From positions 62,001-126,000 of the forward strand of contig JAEWIZ010000002.1 of assembly GCA_023386815.1 (NCBI GenBank): a stretch of DNA of 64,000 bases, read 5' to 3'. Below the pieces are notes generated by a model. That model had not been told where the DNA came from. It did no database searches and saw only the letters and a list, made by a program, of their open reading frames with translations. A program made the position numbers and the translations under genes. Below are positions 61,502 through 64,000 of this stretch, one piece after another. The first letter of the stretch is position 1. Each line of letters opens with the position of its first letter. Origin of the DNA: Bacillota bacterium. GTDB lineage: Bacteria; Bacillota; Clostridia; Lachnospirales; Lachnospiraceae.

Positions 61502-63494
61502 TTTTATTTTAATCGTAATTGTATATTTATTAGGTATCTTCATGGGAGCCATCGATACCGGGATCGTAACCCCGGCAAGAACTGTAATACAAAACTTCCT
61601 TGGTGTTGGTGATAAGACCGGCATCTGGATGATTACTATGTATACTTTAGCATATGCCGCAAGTATCCCGATCATGGGTAAAATGGCTGATAAATACGGA
61701 AGAAAATACATATATCTCATCAGTATTTTTCTTTTCGGTCTTGGATCACTCTTCTGTGGTCTGTCCCAGTATTTCGGCAGCTTCACCATGCTGCTAGTTG
61801 CCCGTGCTGTGCAAGCAATCGGCGGAGGCGGTATTGTTCCTATTGCAACAGCTGAATTCGGTACCACCTTTCCAAAGGAAAAACGAGGTATGGCGCTGGG
61901 ACTGATCGGTGGCGTCTACGGAATTGCAAATATTTTCGGCTCCTCAGCCGGAAGTGCTATTCTTGATATCTTTGGACGTAATAATTGGCAATTTATATTT
62001 TATGTCAATGTTCCTATTACCATCTTTATCCTGATTGCCGGTGTCCTCTGCCTCCCTAATTCAAAGGCTGAGGAGGTAAAAAAAATCGATTATTTTGGTA
62101 TAACCACCCTTACCGTTATGATCCTTTCACTGCTCTACGGCTTAAAGAATATCGATTTCTTTGATTTAGCAGGCACCATAGTTAATACCAATGTTTATCC
62201 TTACCTCATCATATTTGTCGTATTACTCCCCTTATTTATACTAGCAGAGAAAAAGGCTGATGATCCGGTGATGAATTTAAACTATTTTAAAAATGTACGT
62301 ATTGTCATCACTTTAATCCTTTCGTTTATCTCAGGCTTCATTTTAATGGGAATGATATTTGTTCCTCAATTTTCTGAAAATGCATTAAAGATTACCTCCG
62401 GAAATGGTGGATATTTTGTACTAATCCTTGGTTTGTTTGCTGGTATCGGTGCACCCATCTCCGGTAAATTAATCGATAAATACGGCGTGAAGTTGGTACT
62501 CGGTTTCGGCTTTTTGGTCGCTGCCATAGGTTCCCTTTATATCGAATTAATCACGGTCAATTATCCAAGTCTGTTACATGTTGTGATATCCTTAATCCTG
62601 GTTGGCCTTGGAGTTGGCTTTACCATGGGTACACCATTAAACTACATGATGTTGGATAATACGAAAACAGAGGAAGCAACTTCTGCACTTGCTACCATCT
62701 CTCTGATTCGATCCATTGGAACCTCCATTGCACCTGCTATCATGGTTGGATTCCTCTCCCATGCTGGTATGTCCGTACAGGATAATATTATGGCTTTATT
62801 GCCAAATGAGGTAGCACTGCCGGAACTACCCTACGCTCAGGAGTTAAGTGATAAATTAGATGAACTAAAAGCAAATCCACAGATGGCAGAAAAATTAAAG
62901 GGTATTGATATTCCTGATTTTGCTACCATGGAAACCATTCAATTTGATATGAATGGAACTGGCAATAATGTTGAGTTACCAAAGGAGCTGATAGAAAAAC
63001 TTCAGGCTTCCGATGTAACCACCATAACTGAAGATACAAAACTGTTATCTTCCACTATGTTTGACCTTATGACACCTGAAATTATAGCAAAAATTCAAAA
63101 TGGCCTTCAAACCGGAGTTACAGCCTTAGAGAACTCCTCGGCAGGTATGAACGATGGAATTACACAGCTTCAGGCAGCAGCTGCTGCAGCAAAGGATGCT
63201 TCTCAGCAGCAAGCCTTACAAGGTCAGCTTGCTGGTTTAACAGGGGCAAAAGCTGAAATTGATGATACTATAAGTAAGATGATAACCCTAAAGGATGCTA
63301 TACCTATTGCTTTTGACACAGCCAAGGCTTCCTATTTATCGGAGCTGGAGAATCTTCAGGGGCCGATTGAATCAGAATTCCAGGCAACCTTAAATAAAGG
63401 TTTCAAAGAGTTATATTTAACGGTGACTGTTGCTTCCCTACTGGGCTTAGGTATCTTGTTACTATATCGAAAGAAGAAGGAAACAGTTCTATAG
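61476..63494 (+). CDS. DHA2-type MFS drug exporter with a large extra-membrane segment
   Basis: The 672-residue protein has a 14-helix-type MFS core: motif A GKMADKYGRKYIYLI, a later GKLIDKYGVKLVLG, and the motif C-like GAIDTGIVTPARTVIQNF. Between the helix ending about residue 425 and the last helix (about 642-662) lies a hydrophilic segment of about 215 residues, starting SHAGMSVQDNIMALLP, rich in Ala, Gln, Leu and Glu. It probably faces outside. Most DHA2 exporters have nothing comparable. GAAAGGA precedes the ATG. The MarR partner suggests drug-inducible efflux. Confidence 0.9.
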   Translation: MKTKNQKASFILIVIVYLLGIFMGAIDTGIVTPARTVIQNFLGVGDKTGIWMITMYTLAYAASIPIMGKMADKYGRKYIYLISIFLFGLGSLFCGLSQYFGSFTMLLVARAVQAIGGGGIVPIATAEFGTTFPKEKRGMALGLIGGVYGIANIFGSSAGSAILDIFGRNNWQFIFYVNVPITIFILIAGVLCLPNSKAEEVKKIDYFGITTLTVMILSLLYGLKNIDFFDLAGTIVNTNVYPYLIIFVVLLPLFILAEKKADDPVMNLNYFKNVRIVITLILSFISGFILMGMIFVPQFSENALKITSGNGGYFVLILGLFAGIGAPISGKLIDKYGVKLVLGFGFLVAAIGSLYIELITVNYPSLLHVVISLILVGLGVGFTMGTPLNYMMLDNTKTEEATSALATISLIRSIGTSIAPAIMVGFLSHAGMSVQDNIMALLPNEVALPELPYAQELSDKLDELKANPQMAEKLKGIDIPDFATMETIQFDMNGTGNNVELPKELIEKLQASDVTTITEDTKLLSSTMFDLMTPEIIAKIQNGLQTGVTALENSSAGMNDGITQLQAAAAAAKDASQQQALQGQLAGLTGAKAEIDDTISKMITLKDAIPIAFDTAKASYLSELENLQGPIESEFQATLNKGFKELYLTVTVASLLGLGILLLYRKKKETVL

Positions 63495-63523
63495 ATTGAT
63501 TTAGTAAATTGCATACGTACTTT

Positions 63524-63571
63524 GATACAAAAAACGCATCTCTTCAAATGAAGAGATGCATTTTTTGTATC
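63524..63571. terminator. Bidirectional terminator between the MFS and chemotaxis-receptor genes
   Basis: GATACAAAAAA-c-GCATCTCTTC pairs with GAAGAGATGC-a-TTTTTTGTATC around AAAT, with T-rich flanks on both strands. Confidence 0.9.
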
Positions 63572-63618
63572 ATTGTTATAATCAGAAGTAGATATCCGCC
63601 GCCATAAAAGATGATATT

Positions 63619-64000
63619 TCAATTACTTCCTCTTAACTTCATCCTTTGCAACAAGGTTCGCAATAGATCAGATTGAGCGATCAGCTGTTCACTGGCAGCA
63701 GCACTCTCTTGCGCAGTTGCTGAATTCATCTTAATAATATCAGAAATATTATTAATCCGAGCCATGACTTGCTCTACTGCAATATGCTGCTTATTCGTTT
63801 CGTCCAAGATATGATGCATTGCTTCTGCTGCCACATCTATCTGATCTTCCGTATCTTTTAAAATTTTAGCAGTGACCATAACTTCGTCGTCACCTTTTTG
63901 TACAGCTTCCAGAGTTGCCTTTATCATCCCTTCCGTCTGCTTCGAAGCGATGGAACATCTTTGCGCAAGTTTAGCCACTTCATTGGCTACAACCGTGAAG
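63619..64000 (-). CDS. Methyl-accepting chemotaxis protein, C-terminal part (partial)
   Basis: The gene enters from the right edge; 126 residues before the stop are visible. They include the end of the signalling tip (FTVVANEVAKLAQRC, the highly conserved EVRKLAE-type hairpin) and the returning helix with VEQVMARINNISDIIKMNSATAQESAAASEQL, a typical methylation-helix region. The protein ends soon after in LQRMKLRGSN. The sensory part and start are outside the window, so the ligand is unknown. Confidence 0.92.
   Translation of the reverse strand, partial: FTVVANEVAKLAQRCSIASKQTEGMIKATLEAVQKGDDEVMVTAKILKDTEDQIDVAAEAMHHILDETNKQHIAVEQVMARINNISDIIKMNSATAQESAAASEQLIAQSDLLRTLLQRMKLRGSN

Overview
The window reads as chromosome of a low-GC Gram-positive anaerobe of the Clostridia, most likely Lachnospiraceae (Lachnoclostridium/Anaerocolumna-like). 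This is inferred from low GC, strong AGGAGG ribosome-binding sites, a T-box leader, a formate-tetrahydrofolate ligase, YesM/YesN two-component sugar control, DUF2975/HTH and YlzJ-TepA genes, and the Firmicutes order rimP-nusA-rnpM-ylxQ-infB-rbfA-nrnA-truB-ribF. No rRNA, tRNA, CRISPR array, phage or complete insertion sequence was seen. Most genes are on the minus strand.

Layout. 1-8.2 kb is a surface and signalling block: the start of a probable histidine kinase, a LytTR response regulator, a large sortase-anchored adhesin, a PAS-GGDEF cyclase, and a sugar-permease-like membrane domain fused to an EAL phosphodiesterase. 8.4-11.2 kb holds fhs and a HAD phosphatase. 11.2-14.6 kb is a MarR-linked operon of two ArsA/GET3-like ATPases with a small protein between them. 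Copies of one operator design lie at both the marR and the ATPase promoters. 14.6-16.5 kb holds two equal-length ATP-grasp ligases, followed by ftsK, uppP, ylzJ and tepA (16.6-21.6 kb). 21.8-26.5 kb holds an HTH/DUF2975 pair, an aromatic-acid-exporter-like protein, and a WYL regulator with a GyrI-like/radical-SAM gene pair, where matching 24-bp palindromes lie upstream of the regulator and at its stop codon. 26.7-34.8 kb carries thrS with its T-box, an AIM24 protein, an M16 peptidase, a 5'-truncated flavin-oxidase-like gene, a 183-bp palindromic element and pnp.

35-46 kb separates rpsO from pnp. It holds ymaF, a galactofuranose-type ABC transporter (ytfQRT-yjfF) with its YesM/YesN pair, and a MATE exporter. 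46.3-59.2 kb is the translation and transcription core: rpsO, an ABC exporter, a previously unmarked 46-residue secreted peptide gene, then ribF back to rimP. infB carries 22 copies of a ten-residue repeat, and a 50-bp tandem repeat containing Shine-Dalgarno sequences precedes nusA. 59.3-64 kb holds a polar amino-acid ABC pair without a binding protein, a MarR-MFS operon, and the end of a chemotaxis receptor running off the window.

The best candidates for something undescribed are the MarR/ArsA-pair system with its repeated operator, the WYL/GyrI/radical-SAM operon with twin operators, the small exported peptide, and the long palindromic element behind pnp. Functions beyond family level are inference. 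Many starts were moved inward from the longest open frame because a clear Shine-Dalgarno sequence lies inside it.
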